The position numbers and the translations under genes were made by a program. Below, in pieces: positions 11,543 to 24,498 of a stretch of 64,000 nucleotides of DNA. The stretch covers positions 277,485 through 341,484 of the forward strand of contig CAJJDM010000111.1 in assembly GCA_905182975.1 (NCBI GenBank), written 5' to 3'. The stretch is from Paramecium primaurelia. Taxonomy: Eukaryota; Ciliophora; Oligohymenophorea; Peniculida; Parameciidae. The notes beneath the pieces were generated by a model. The model had not been told where the DNA came from and did not search any database. It was given only the letters and a program-made list of their open reading frames with translations. Numbering within the stretch: position 1 is the stretch's first letter; each line of letters starts with the position of its first letter.

Positions 11543-12784
11543 TTTATAAAATAGTTGAAGAAATAATGTATGTATTACAATTTATGATTAAATTATTAGT
11601 TAAGAGAATCTAATAGAGATATACAAATAAATTAAAAATAATATAACAATAAAAATATTAGATTATTTTAATAAACAAAAGATTTTTTTTAATTCTTTAA
11701 ATTGCTATGCATAGATCAATGAATTCAGCTAAGCTTCATCATTTAATATTTTAGAATTGAGATTTCTTTCTTCTCCACTCTAAACTTACGAAATTAGAAT
11801 TCAAATCAATTCATAATGAATACCTATCAATTCATTCTATTGAAGTTCAAAATGACTAATTATTAATTGATCATGGTCATTTCTTAAGAATTTAATAATT
11901 ACATTAATAAAAAAATCAATTATTAATTTAACAGAAACAATTTATAATAAAAATATTAATTTAACATCAATCTTCATTATAATTTAAAAATGTTCGGATT
12001 TTCTTAAAATGTAAAATAAACATCTTTTTAAAGCATTTGATTCCACATCTTAAGTTATTTTATTATAGAAACCATTAAGATTGAATAAGGATAATAATCA
12101 TTACATTTAGAAGTATTGCGAAGCATATATTAAAAATTATATTGTATGTCAAATAGACATTTTCATTTTTATATACCAATGAATAATTCAAATTTGATGT
12201 TCTCCTTTAGATTTATATCTTCTGGATATACTTCGAAGTCAAAATCATGTGATCTTACTCCACCAAATTCTTCAGAGGTTAAATTTGGTAATGATTACCA
12301 AGCATCAATCACAACTTTTGGAATAGGACCTGGCCCACAATCAAAACGACAGAAATGATGAGCAGGCACTTTTACAGCTACTAGTCCTTCTGGTATATCA
12401 GTGACTTGACTTACCATTTCTCCTAAGACCATTTTATATCTGATTTCTTCTTGGTTATCAGCATTTTAGTATTCATAATACATACAATAAGTTCTTTTTG
12501 GGTATAAACGATGTGGAATTTTATCATGGATCTACTTATCAAAATATTCTTCATAAGCCTTTCCAATCTATCCTGTTTTTGGATCTTATTCTTCTTTTTA
12601 GATGATATTCCTCACCAAACCAACTATAGTGAAGGTTGGTAATTCAACAACTGTTCTTGTAGGTACTTATGCTTATGGGTCCATTTAAAATGATATATTA
12701 TTTAAATTATAATTTATTTTCAACCTTTATTAATACTTTTATACTAATTTTTTTACACTTTAAATACATAATAACATATATTCT
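11543..12784 (+). repeat. Assembly overlap 1, right copy (1,242 bp)
   Basis: Copy of 10300-11541 at an offset of exactly 1,243 bp. Divergence begins at 12785, where the left copy hits the N. Collapse to one copy when interpreting gene content. Confidence 0.9.
12163..12684 (-). CDS. GyrI-like protein, duplicate copy caused by assembly
   Basis: Same 173-residue frame as 10920-11441, with no difference seen. It lies in the right copy of overlap 1, so it is almost certainly the same locus reported twice. See the first copy for function. Confidence 0.75.
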
Positions 12785-14109
12785 ATATTGATTTAAATAT
12801 AACTATATATAATAATATATTAATTCAATACTAATAGAAGTATTATATTTAAAATTATCTTAGTTATTATTTAATAGATGAGTAAGATCTCGAGAAAATT
12901 AAAAAAAATAATAATTATATATAAAATAAACATATAACATGTATTATAATTTCTAGCAAATTATTACTTCATATGTAAAAGATAAATATTATCCATTATC
13001 TAATTATAACATTATTCAGACTTGTTAATTATTTGCTTCTTGATGTTCTTTTATATTTTGAACACATCCCAAGTTATCAAATATTTTCCATCATTACATT
13101 CCGATGTATTTTACTCTAATTGTAATAAGTTGTAATTAAGAATTAATCAGTTCAATAATCTAATATGACCTCTGTTAATATATAACTGAAACTTCTATAA
13201 AGCCTCATAACTATTTCAATAGTATTTAATATATTATTACTTCTTCATAGTATATGTTCTATTATAAAAAATGATTCATTACTTGGGAAAAAATTAACTT
13301 GCTTAGAATGTTAATGAAAGTATTATATCAGCAACAAATTATTTATTTCAAACATTGTATTCTTAAACTAACTTCAAAATTACTTCCAACTAAATATCTT
13401 ACATTCTTTTTTCATCACCATTAGCCGTAATCTTAATATTCATATTTAGTTTAAGACATTTAATTAGACTTTTTATTAATGTCTATTTGGCGTTTGAAAG
13501 GATAAATATTATTATGATTATTATTTCACTCTAATTTATGAAATCATTAATAATATTGGAAATAACCATTTATTTATGGCCAAATAAGATAATTAAATTA
13601 ATCTTACCTATTTTTATTTAATATATTATGATTAACAGATTTAAATATATATAATTAATTGAATGGTTAATTGATTTGGAAGTAGTTACATTTAATTATA
13701 TACTATAAATTTAAACATAGATTGTATTATTTAATAATCTATTGTATTTAAATACTATAATTATTTTGTTATATAATATGCTATTTAATAACACAAAGAT
13801 TATTGTATTTTGGATGAAAATTCTTGATTTGTTCAATAAAACCTTGTGCTGAATTAACTTAATCTGATTGCTTTGTACGATTTGGTCTCTTTATTTGTAT
13901 TTTTAATGACATAAGAATAAGAATGTGAACTTCTTATGTGACTAATAACATATATTTAAGTAATAATAAGTTTTAATCTTGAATATTAAATAAAAGAATT
14001 AGTAAAATGGAAAACTAATTTCAACTAATACTAGTTTAGGATATTATATATTTTTGTGTTTAATTACGAAATGGATTTATGCTTATGATTTGAATATAAT
14101 ATTAAAATA
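12785..14109. other. Intergenic with decayed fragments
   Basis: About 1.3 kb with no intact gene. Apart from the WD40-like tail described separately (13030-13130), a minus-strand island at about 13360-13530 reads LIKSLIKCLKLNMNIKI and TANGDEKRMQDIQLEVILK before a TGA. The remainder is AT-rich without recognisable signal. Confidence 0.35.
13030..13130 (-). pseudogene. 3' fragment of a WD40-type gene
   Basis: The minus-strand frame reads SECNDGKYLITWDVFKIQKN. This closely parallels the last repeat of the WD40 gene at 26923-28608, which reads TICEDGEYLITWDLYTKCIQ. Upstream sequence does not give clean WD repeats in any frame I could join. I take it as the surviving tail of a lost paralogue; paralogue decay after whole-genome duplication is well known in Paramecium. 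Confidence 0.45.
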
Positions 14110-17100
14110 TCATTCATTTGTTACTTCTATTAAATATTTTCCACTATTTGTATTCGATTTAAGATGAGATTTTTTATGAGCAAATCTAAAATACTTAATA
14201 AATATAACTTAAACATTTTATTTTGATTTCTATGTTTAGGAAGAAAATATTCTCTGAGCTTGAGAAAATTCATTTTTAACTTGGTTTATCTCTCATTCTT
14301 TCTTAATAGATAATTTCCAAAACGTTAGGTAAATTAAGTATTAATTTTCAAATGTTATAATAATGAATGAATTTTCAAAAAAATGGCATAGCTATATTTT
14401 TTGTAATAAACAGTAAATATATTATAAATGAAAGGGTAACATAGTCTTACCATTAAAATAAGTAGAACTATTTATAGAAATGTAGAAATGGTTGTATTAT
14501 TTAAATTTTAGCTCTCATATTTGACTGCTGCAAGAAATATGGTGATTGAACATATTTATCCTGATGACAAATCTAAATTATTAAATTTGGATATAATATA
14601 AGGTTTATTTTTAACAGTAATTGCTTAATAAGTGAGTAAACAAAGTCCTATTAATGATATCTTTAAAAGTATGCTATTTTCAAAATAGGTTGTGATTAAA
14701 ATTATCATAGCTTTTTATATCAATTTAATCTATTCCCAATAATAATTACTATCAGTATATTCATTAAATAAATAGCATATATGTTTTCTTAATTTAATTT
14801 TATTAAGACTATCCCTTTTGATGTAAGTTAACAAAAATAAAGAAAATGGTATAATACAACCAAAAACTAATAATAATGGTATAATTATAAAATAAATCCA
14901 CTATTAATGATTTTTTGTATCATATAATAAAGATACATCTCCTTAAATGTAAATAATATTTGATATTTATCTTGAAGACAATAATGAACAGTACCTAATT
15001 GAAGAATAATTTATTACATTTTAATCAATCCTCCATAATTAAATAAATACAAACAAAGCAATGTATTTGATAATATACTATTATCCATTTTATTTTTAGT
15101 TATACTATGATATAAAAATGAAAAGGCTAATATAAGATTGAATTGTAGGAGCATCATTATTAAAATAACAATAATCTTGATATAGATTAATTCTGTTTAA
15201 AGATTTGACAAGTAACAATCTAAATTATTCACCATAAAATAAAAACTATTGCTAGATTATTCAATAAATATAACAGAGAATGTAAAATTGATATTGAAAG
15301 TAAAAATAATAGAAAATATCCATAAATAATTTAGTAGCATTTTAACCAAAATTCCTTCATGATCTAAATAATAAATTAAAATTATTACCTTGATTTAATT
15401 TAAATATTATTTTACTAAATTTTTCAAATATCCTTAATGAAGTAAATAATTAATTTGATCTATTTATACTTTTCAAGGATAATATAATTGATAATAATAC
15501 CCTAAATGTTTAAAATGTTAAATACTGAAATAATGCAAATAAAAATGGAAGAATGATGTTATCATGTTATGAACATGATGAACATTTCAAATCTTCTTAA
15601 TTTTTAAAAAACCTTCCCTCTCCTCTCTCATCATATATATCGCACATTTCACATAGCGCACCTTTACGTCCTAAACTACAAGAATTATCTCCAACTTCCC
15701 ATCCTCCTTTACAAAATCCTGGACTTTTATAGCATGATTCAGTATAATCTGATAGATAATTTGGTCTCCAATAACCCTCATATAAATTAATCATGTTAGA
15801 AGTTATATTTTAGAATTTTAGTTTATCATATATGGAGCATTTAATTGAATTATATGTTACACTGTAAAAACCTTAACTCCAAACACAAATTTAACATCCA
15901 TTATCAATATGAAATTCTCCTAATTAGCATTTGAGACTTCTTGTATTCATGATGTAGTTGAATACATTTTTTGAATAATAAGTTCTGCACTGAACATAAA
16001 TTTTTAAGTAATCGTACTCTGATTCGTACGGATCAAGTTTGAAAGCTAATGTGCCTAATTCAAAATTATTATTATCAGATTAATATTAAAGAATATTATT
16101 TATTCTTTATGTTATAACTTCTGAACCATCTAGTTTTATAATATTAGAAGATACATTGCATGTTGAATTAAGTTATTTATAGAGTAATTCTCCTTTGCTA
16201 TTTTAAAAATATAGACTCATATTTTTAATATAAGATTGATAGTAAAATCTTTTTGGAATAAATAATTAATAGCTATTAATTTCTTGGTTGCTAGGAATGA
16301 TGAGTTACTTTGTATAAATGGATTTTCCTTATTCAATTGTTTTGTATGGTTTAATTTTGAGAAAACTAGTGGATATATTGTCTTTAATTTATTATTCATC
16401 AGGAATTTTTTTTGAATTTATAAAAAGTGTTAAATGGGTAGGGCTTTCAACAAGATTATTTCCATAAATTGTAGCTTAGTTAAACTATAAATATGATTTA
16501 TGGAAGTTCTTTGAATTCAAATTATAATCCTTATCAAAATATATTCCTCCTCCTTCTTATGCTTTATTATATAAAATTTATGTATTTTCAATTCTAAATA
16601 TATTTTAGGTTAATGATAAATATAAACCTCCACCCTATGTAGTTGCTAAATTAGAAGTAATTTTGCAATTCTTTATATCTAGAGATACATTTATTACTTT
16701 GATTGCAACTCCTTTAGTTCCATTATTATTAATGAAATTAGAATTTTTTATTTAAATTTTAGATTTAACAGAATTATTTCCTACAAAATTTAAACAACCA
16801 TATTCATTTATAAAATTTTAATTACAATTTAATTTGAAGATTCTTAAATGCTTAAACAAAACAATATCAAAATATATAATCCCCTATAAACTTGTTAAAT
16901 AAGTATTATTCTTTATTTCTATCATTTCTAAGTAGATATTACTTAAATTAGTTTTACTTATAATGTGGATAATTGCACTATGTTAGTAATTTGATTATTC
17001 CAGTTAAATAATATTGTTTAAGAAATAATCTTATGGTTATTCAAATTTTAAGGAATTGTTCATAATTACACATCCAACTTTGTAATAATCAAATTAAAAT

Positions 17101-20100
17101 ATCTTAGATTTCACCTTTAAATAAGTATGTAAATTAAACAAATGCCCTTTTTAAATATTAAGTTACTTTAAATGAATTGTAGATTTAGTTTAAATAGTTT
17201 GAATAATTTAAATAAGGTTTTATGTTTTTACATTTTTTATGTTCTCAACATTGAAATTAATGATATTTAACTGTTGTAAATTAATTAAATTTAATATAGG
17301 ACTAATAAGCATTCCTTCAATTGTAAAATCCTTAATGTAAAGATCACAATTTTCTAAATAAATTAATGAATTATCATCACTTGTAATTTATAAAATTTCA
17401 GATAATGTTAATAATCCAATCATTTAAAAATAAGTTTCCCATTCTTATTAATTTTGAATTATTTTGATATTTATCAAAGATATTGTATTCAAAGCAACAA
17501 TTTAGTTAATGAATTAAATATGAATTATTTAATTTTTTAATGAAATGCAATTAAAGATCTGTACATCTTAGATCATTATTCTATTTATAAGTAATGAAGG
17601 TAAAATTGAGAAAACAGATGTAGACAATTTATTAATGACATTAGAGAATAATGCAAGTGAAATTGAAAAATTTAGTAAACTATTCTAAGAATTTACAGTT
17701 ATACATCCTGAACTTTCTACTTATTCCAAACTATATCTAGTTGAATTTACTGAGAGGTTTGAAATCATAATCATACCATCATTTAATGTGACAATATCAA
17801 AAACTGAACTTGCTGATGCTAATATCTCTTAAAAAGAACAATTTAAACTTGTAAATGAGCTCGCTTCAATGAATGCTACTCCTCCAATAGTTTTAATTTG
17901 GTATATTTAAATTATGAAAAGATTAATTTCTTCTTAATCGTCCTCATTCTCTATTTAGATTGGATAATAGTCTCTCCATATATTATAAGGTAAAATATTT
18001 TGTTTTTTAATTTATATATTGTTGAATTTCAAAACTTTAGACCTAATCATTATAAATGAATTAGATGAATTAGTCATAGAATTTTGTATGCAATCCAAAT
18101 TATTAACAAATATATTACTAAGAGCTGAAGAAATATATAATAAAGTAGCTGACTATTTTAAGGAACTTTCAGAATATACATGCATAAAATTATTCTTGTA
18201 TTCTACATCTTCTATCACTATTTCAATATTTCTGTCTGAAACAATAGTTAATAGTGAAAAAGATTATATTTAATTTAATTATTGTAAAAGATTGCCATAA
18301 AATTTAACTTTGTTGATAAATATTTATCCCATAAGTTATTTTGATTTACTAGAAAGTATTTCTATTAGTGATTCATCAATACTGGATTAATTTGTAATTG
18401 TACAATTTTCTATTGAAATTCTATCAAAACCCTTAATAAAGATTAATTAATTTTATAAATTGGATTTTTTAAAGCAATTTTTTGAAAGGAATACCTTTTG
18501 TTAAACTGCTGAATTAAAAAAAAATAAATTTGACAATTCAATTTCTTAAATATCATAAAGATTAATCATTAATATTTATTGGTTATTCCGAATAAAAAAA
18601 TTTTTTAAATATAACTTTAAGCAATTAATACTAAAAATTGAACTTTCTTCATTAGTTTTAATTGATCTAATATTTTATTCAATATGAACTTTTTACACAT
18701 TAATATTCAAATTATTTGAATAAGAATTAGAAAATATGTTGAATATGTTTGTATTTTGAATGATATTATCCTACAATAACAATTCATACATATCTACATG
18801 AGTATATTTATCATTATTAACTTAAATTGTTTATAAAAATGAAGATTCCATAAATAGATTATCTGTAATTTTTATATTATTAGCAGATAAGCTATAACTA
18901 AATCCAAATAATAACGAATTGTAAAAATGATTAGATTTCACAATTAAATCAATTAAATCTATTTTTATTATTTATGAGCAAAAGAGAAAATTTGAATTGA
19001 GAAATATATTACTTTTGATAAGAAAGTTTTTCATTTAAAATGTTGATTCTTGCATATAATTGATAAATAAAGTATAAAAGGAAGCATTATAACATTCACA
19101 CGAATCTAATATCAAATTTTCAATTTAAATCTTTCCTATGCTATTAGACAAAAAAAATAATATAGAATCTATAAATGTGCAATTAAAAAAATACAAGGTT
19201 TTTATAGTCATTTAACCTTCAAATTTTAATAATTATATTAGAGACGAATTTCTAATAGTAGTATTAATTATTGAGAGATTTTATATATTGATTGTGCCAA
19301 ATTATTAAGCATAAAATAAAGATGTTATATTTACTATACCACTATCTTTTATCGTAAAGTTTATTAATGTTAAATCTACAAGATTGTATTCATTTAACAA
19401 CATAATATTATTTCTTGAATTTTCCTAGAAAATAAATTCTGTATTAATCATAGAAATAGAATCATATTGATAAAACTCCATTGTATTTACAGCGACAAAG
19501 GAGAATTAGTTAAATGATGTAATTTTTAAATTTACAGTTTTTAGTGTGAATACTTCCTCTTTTAAAGTTGCTCTTGTCAACAAAGGTTTATTATAATAGC
19601 AATGTTCACTATATATTTCAAAATTAATGCTAAATTCAAATGTCTATATGCCAAGTTAATTACAATATTCTGTATTTATATTGAATAAAGTTAGATTTTA
19701 AGGAAACCTTTCCAAAAAACAATTATATTACCAATATTCTAATTAGAAACCATTTTGACAATTACCATCAAAACAATATTATGTTGTTTTAAGATAAGGA
19801 TCATAAAATATAAAAGGATCAAATTTAGGTTAGATACATTCTTAAGTATAAATGGCATTTTCTTATCTAATTTAAAATAATGGATTAACAATCTAAATAT
19901 TTTGATTTATTTTTACTTTTATATTTTCAAAGCTACGTGTTCTACAAACCTAACAAAGTCTAGGACATTCAAAACAATAAAATCCATGTTAAATTCTTAC
20001 TGAACCATCGAAATAGTCCTAATTACATTCATCACAAAAATATTATTTCTCAGAAGTGTTGCAACTTTTGCATGATAAACCGCATTCGCTAGATGGTTTT

Positions 20101-22636
20101 TAAAGAAATATATTAGTATAATCTGTTTTTTTTCTATAAATTAATAAAAAAGCTTCAATTTTTGGTCTCCAATATTGGATTTCATAATTTAATCCAATTT
20201 CTTCATTCATATAACATTATCCATCTTATAAAATAAATTTATCTTTGCATTCAATACAAAAAATAGATTGATATTAATCAATAGCACATTTGATACAATT
20301 TATAATATAATTCTCACATTTGGTTATTATTAGAGATTGTTCAAAATTCTCCAAAGTTGATGCAATACATATTTCTTTAAATTTTAATACATATGAAATT
20401 AAACAGTTAAATATTTTTGGAGTCTACTATATACATAATCCCAAATTAAAATCAAATATAAAACCATCGTAACATTACATACAACCAATTTTAAAAGAAT
20501 CTTCCTAGTATTCAAAAATATTATCCATCTCATCAAGAGTATTAATCTAAGTGTCTTCAATATATTCAAAACAATATAAGCAATTATTGATAGTGCATAA
20601 CTTACAAATTTTACTGAATGATGCGAAATATGGTAATTAACATGATTCTAGAGTAAATTTTTTTTTCTTCAGAATACATAATCCATTAATTTCAATAAAT
20701 CCTTTTTGACATATTACACAAAGTTACTAATCTATAGCGATTCTACATAAAATACAATAATCCACAAGACATGTATAACAACGTTATTCTATATCTAAAT
20801 CTGTATTTATGAAACAGAATTTTTAGAATATTATAGATTTAAATAAGAACATTTCATACAAACTCTATTCATCTTACAAAACAAAATAAGAATCAAAACT
20901 AATAGGACAAAAATCGCATAAAATAAAATCAGCTCCATCATAAATATAAACTGCAAACGAAGGAATTAAAACAGAAGGAAGTGTAAAAGAAATAGGAGCA
21001 TAATAATCGGTTAAGCAAATAGAATTTTAACTCCATTCCTATTTTTCAAAACAATCAAAACAAGTTATTAAATTATCTCTTATTCTAGAAGGACTATACA
21101 TATTAATTTAATAATATACCATCTTACGCATTCTCCTTCTAATTCAAAATAACCCATTTAACACTTTAAATAAATATTTTATTGATGTATTATCTATAGA
21201 TTTTAATCTACATAATTAACACATATATTATCATAATCTACTAAAGGTAATGGACAGATGCAATGATTAAATTGAGGAACATATATTCTTTATGATTCAA
21301 TAGAGCAAGATAAACAATTTGAGGCATTAGGACCATCACAATCTAAACAACTATAATGACATTTTTGAATCCTATCATCTTCTTTACAATTTGTATAATA
21401 AAATTATTTTATTGCCAAATTTAAATAATTTTAAGAGTCCTTCATAATATTACCATATCTTAATTTGAATTAGCAATTATGAAATTAATTCACATTAATT
21501 TACGCCGAATACATTTAAATTCCATTTTCATCTTAAAAGGTGATATCTATATTAATTATCTAATCAAATAATTATAACACTAAATAATGCCATTATTTTA
21601 TTGTATTCCTTTAAAATAAGAATTCTCTCTCTATTTCCAATGCACTATCCTTAATATCTTTGGCGACAATCGGAAAAACTAAACTATAAGCTTTTATAAT
21701 TATTTTTATCTAAAAGGGAGAAATATGATAAAATAATTAAAATGATAGGTTTTCTTCAAATTTATTTGTACTCATTTTCATAAATTGATAAGTAAAATCA
21801 TCAGATTTTTAAATAATGTCTTCTACCCTAAACCATCCACTTAAAGAATAATAATCGCAATTAATATTGTTAGAAACATAAATTCTATCTTCGAGAAAAA
21901 TTAAATCAGAATCTTCAATTTTCACTTATTCGTTGCCAATACAATGGCATTCAGCAAGATTTTAATATTCTTCAACAATATACTGTTCAAAATCCAATGA
22001 AGAAGGAATTAATTCAATCAAAAGATCATATGAAACAATTTATCCAGGAAAAAAATGAAATTTTTTTCCATGTTCGATCAAATCAATTTTAGATTCCATT
22101 ACTTAAAAGCTCCCTCCCTATGTAAGTAATAGTTATTATTCATTGAAAAACTATACATTTTCTATAATCTCTTTCAATATTGTTTTATCTTATTGAATGA
22201 TAATTAATTACAATTTATTTTAAAATGGCCATGAAATAAATTAAAAATTGTACCAAATGTTTTCATATTCAAAAGGATCTATTTAATTATCAAAGTGAAA
22301 TAATTGATCATGTTAACTTATTAACATTATTGTCTTAACTATTTATTTTGTATGGTAGTTTAAGCAATCATAATAAATAAAATTTAAACTCTAAATAGTT
22401 TAATCCTGTATATTGATTAATTAAAAACAATTGCTTTCAAATTATCCTATCTCTTCATTTATACTTAAAATATTTAATGGAGTATATTTAGACCATATTC
22501 CGAAGGCAACACAACTTTCTTATTATAATTGATCTTCCTATATTGTTATTATTTTTCTATAAATCAAATTATACCCATTAAATGCAACTTACATCTATTA
22601 GATAGTTTGATAAAGGCATATAAAAAATACAATCAT
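14110..22636 (-). CDS. Giant cysteine-rich multi-span membrane protein
   Basis: Start ATG at 22634-22636 gives a hydrophobic leader (MIVFFICLYQTIQQMQVAFN). The N-terminal ~450 residues include CVAFGIWSKYTPLNIL and HFFPGQIVSYDLL, then furin/EGF-like cysteine repeats begin (CHYSCLDCDGPNASNCLSC). The middle, about 15800-20000, is asparagine/isoleucine-rich repetitive sequence compatible with a parallel beta-helix. Near 15600-15800 comes YEGYWRPN...SLGRKGALCEMCD. The C-terminus, about 14250-15560, holds several membrane spans (IILPFLFALFQYLTF; LLNYLWIFSIIFTFNIN; AMIILITTYFENSILLK). An intron at 15364-15388 restores frame; others are expected. I recognise the architecture as a large ciliate family of unknown function. 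The 3' end is uncertain: TGA at 14110-14112 assumes a final 29-nt intron starting GTTT. Confidence 0.8.
15364..15388 (-). other. 25-nt intron in the giant membrane-protein gene
   Basis: Runs GTAATAATTT...TATTATTTAG on the minus strand. Removal joins FKLNQ to DHEGILVKMLLNYLWIF, the first residues of a membrane span, and avoids a TGA. Confidence 0.85.
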
Positions 22637-24216
22637 TTGATAAAAAAATCAAATTTTTTTTTTAAAAATTGATTTCTAAATAAGAAAAATTTGTAATTAA
22701 GATTTAAATTACGAACTTTTATGTTTTATACAATTAATTCCTTTAATATAGTAAAGATTAGAATGACAAATATTTCTTAGATTATGGATAAACTTATAAA
22801 TGGTATTGATCCTCATTTAATCATACTATGATTTTTAGAACATTTGAATCATGAATAGACAATTATTGATTACCAAAAAGAAATAAATTTTGTTGAAAAC
22901 TACAACATATTTATCAAGTAGTTGTTATTATTTTTAGAGTTATTAATATATATAAATTCCAGAAATAATAATTAATTTTTAATACAATTATAAACAACAA
23001 AATGAAAAACCTTCAAATAAGATCATCTGTTACACTCATTTTAATTTATTCCTGATGTTAAAAAACATTTTATATATATCGCAATTTTTCCGAATAGAGA
23101 TAACAAATTGATGACTCTATGAATCATTATGAAAAAATTTCAATCCCTTCTACTAAAATATATTTATTTAAGGAAATCAAATTCAAGGACTTATAATTTA
23201 AAAACAGATAAGATTGCCAAAATCGTTTTAGGAAATTGAATTTTAGTTTAATATCAGAATAATCGAAGAATACTTTTATATATAATATATAACTTATAAT
23301 ATATAACACATATATATTAGATTAATATTACGTGTTAATAGTTACTCTATCAGATTTTGATTATGATATTTTTGGAGTAATTTATTGATAGTTTTGTATT
23401 AATTGAAACATTTTATCAATAGTTAAAGATATAAATTTTATACTTGTCCGTTATATTCTATACTTTTAAGAGATTTAAATAGTGATTATAATCTCATTTA
23501 AATAACTTCCTAACATATTAAATATTATTATTTAATTTTGATACATTAATTTAATGAATAGAGTCTAGCCATATTAATATATGTCTCTGTTGATTGTATT
23601 TATATTTTAGGTAACTAATTGACTCGATTTTTCATCAGATGATTTCTTCTTAAATTATTTTTTGCAAATATTGATTTATCATTTATCCATATATTATTAC
23701 ATGATTATGGTTAATTGAAGTACAATCAAATGAATCAGCTACTTCTCCTTTTGATTTAAATTATATTTGTTGAGGAAATAGTTATATTTTGAAAAAAGAA
23801 AAAATAAACCTAGATTCAACTTCTAATTTTTACTAAATAACATAAAACTAAATTATCTTGATCATATGATTAAAAAAGTACATCTAATTAAATTGTAAAA
23901 CACAGTCATGAAAATTTTTGGTTTAACAAAAATTTGCTTTTGGAAGTTATTATTCCTGTAAATAATCATATACCTCGAAGGAGATTCCCCTCTTTTGTTG
24001 ATTTTCAAAATGGAATCTCCGTTAATGTTTGTCAATCTACCTTACCATCTTGCATTTCTAAGGTGGATTAGATCATTTTTCTTGTTTCAGCAATCAACTT
24101 CCATAATTTTCATATGTAAAATTAATAAAATTGTGTCAGTGATATATAGGAAAACTTAACATAACAAAGTTAAAGTTATAAAATTAAGTGTTACTTTTTG
24201 AATATATATATTTTAA
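22637..24216. other. Intergenic, 1.6 kb, possible minus-strand debris
   Basis: No intact gene. Around 23640-24110 two minus-strand islands read plausibly (INGDSILKINKRGESPSRYM near 23960-24030; EVADSFDCTSINHNHVIIYG near 23690-23760) but are in different frames and bounded by TGA. The stretch 23940-24080 is less AT-rich than its surroundings and holds a 9-bp perfect inverted repeat (23980-23988 with 24012-24020). The remainder shows nothing. Confidence 0.3.
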
Positions 24217-24498
24217 ATGAAAGATGTAGATGCTATGTTATAAAAATATTTCGATGGTGTGATTTAATCAAAAGTTAGATTAAAAATTGAGTTGGTAATA
24301 AATATTATTATGTTTTAAGTGTTTCCGGAATTTTTCAATTATAAGTAAAATTATGATTCTAATTGAAAATTATGAACCATGTTACAAACTTATAAAAATT
24401 ACAAGAAATAGTGTGAAATAATTTATATTCAAATAACTACTTAAAGCAATAATTATATTCATATTATATGCTGCCAATTCCTAAGTTCTAGCCAACAT

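Noticed and set aside
10903..12358. Plus-strand open frames in the GyrI-like region
   Set aside because: They are antisense to the clear minus-strand protein and occur twice only because of the assembly overlap.
10300..12784. Recent tandem gene duplication
   Set aside because: The duplication boundary coincides exactly with a single N and the copies show no difference; unmerged contig overlap explains it better.
23127..23309. 60-codon minus-strand frame in the spacer
   Set aside because: With TGA as the only true stop and high AT content such frames are expected by chance; composition is not protein-like.
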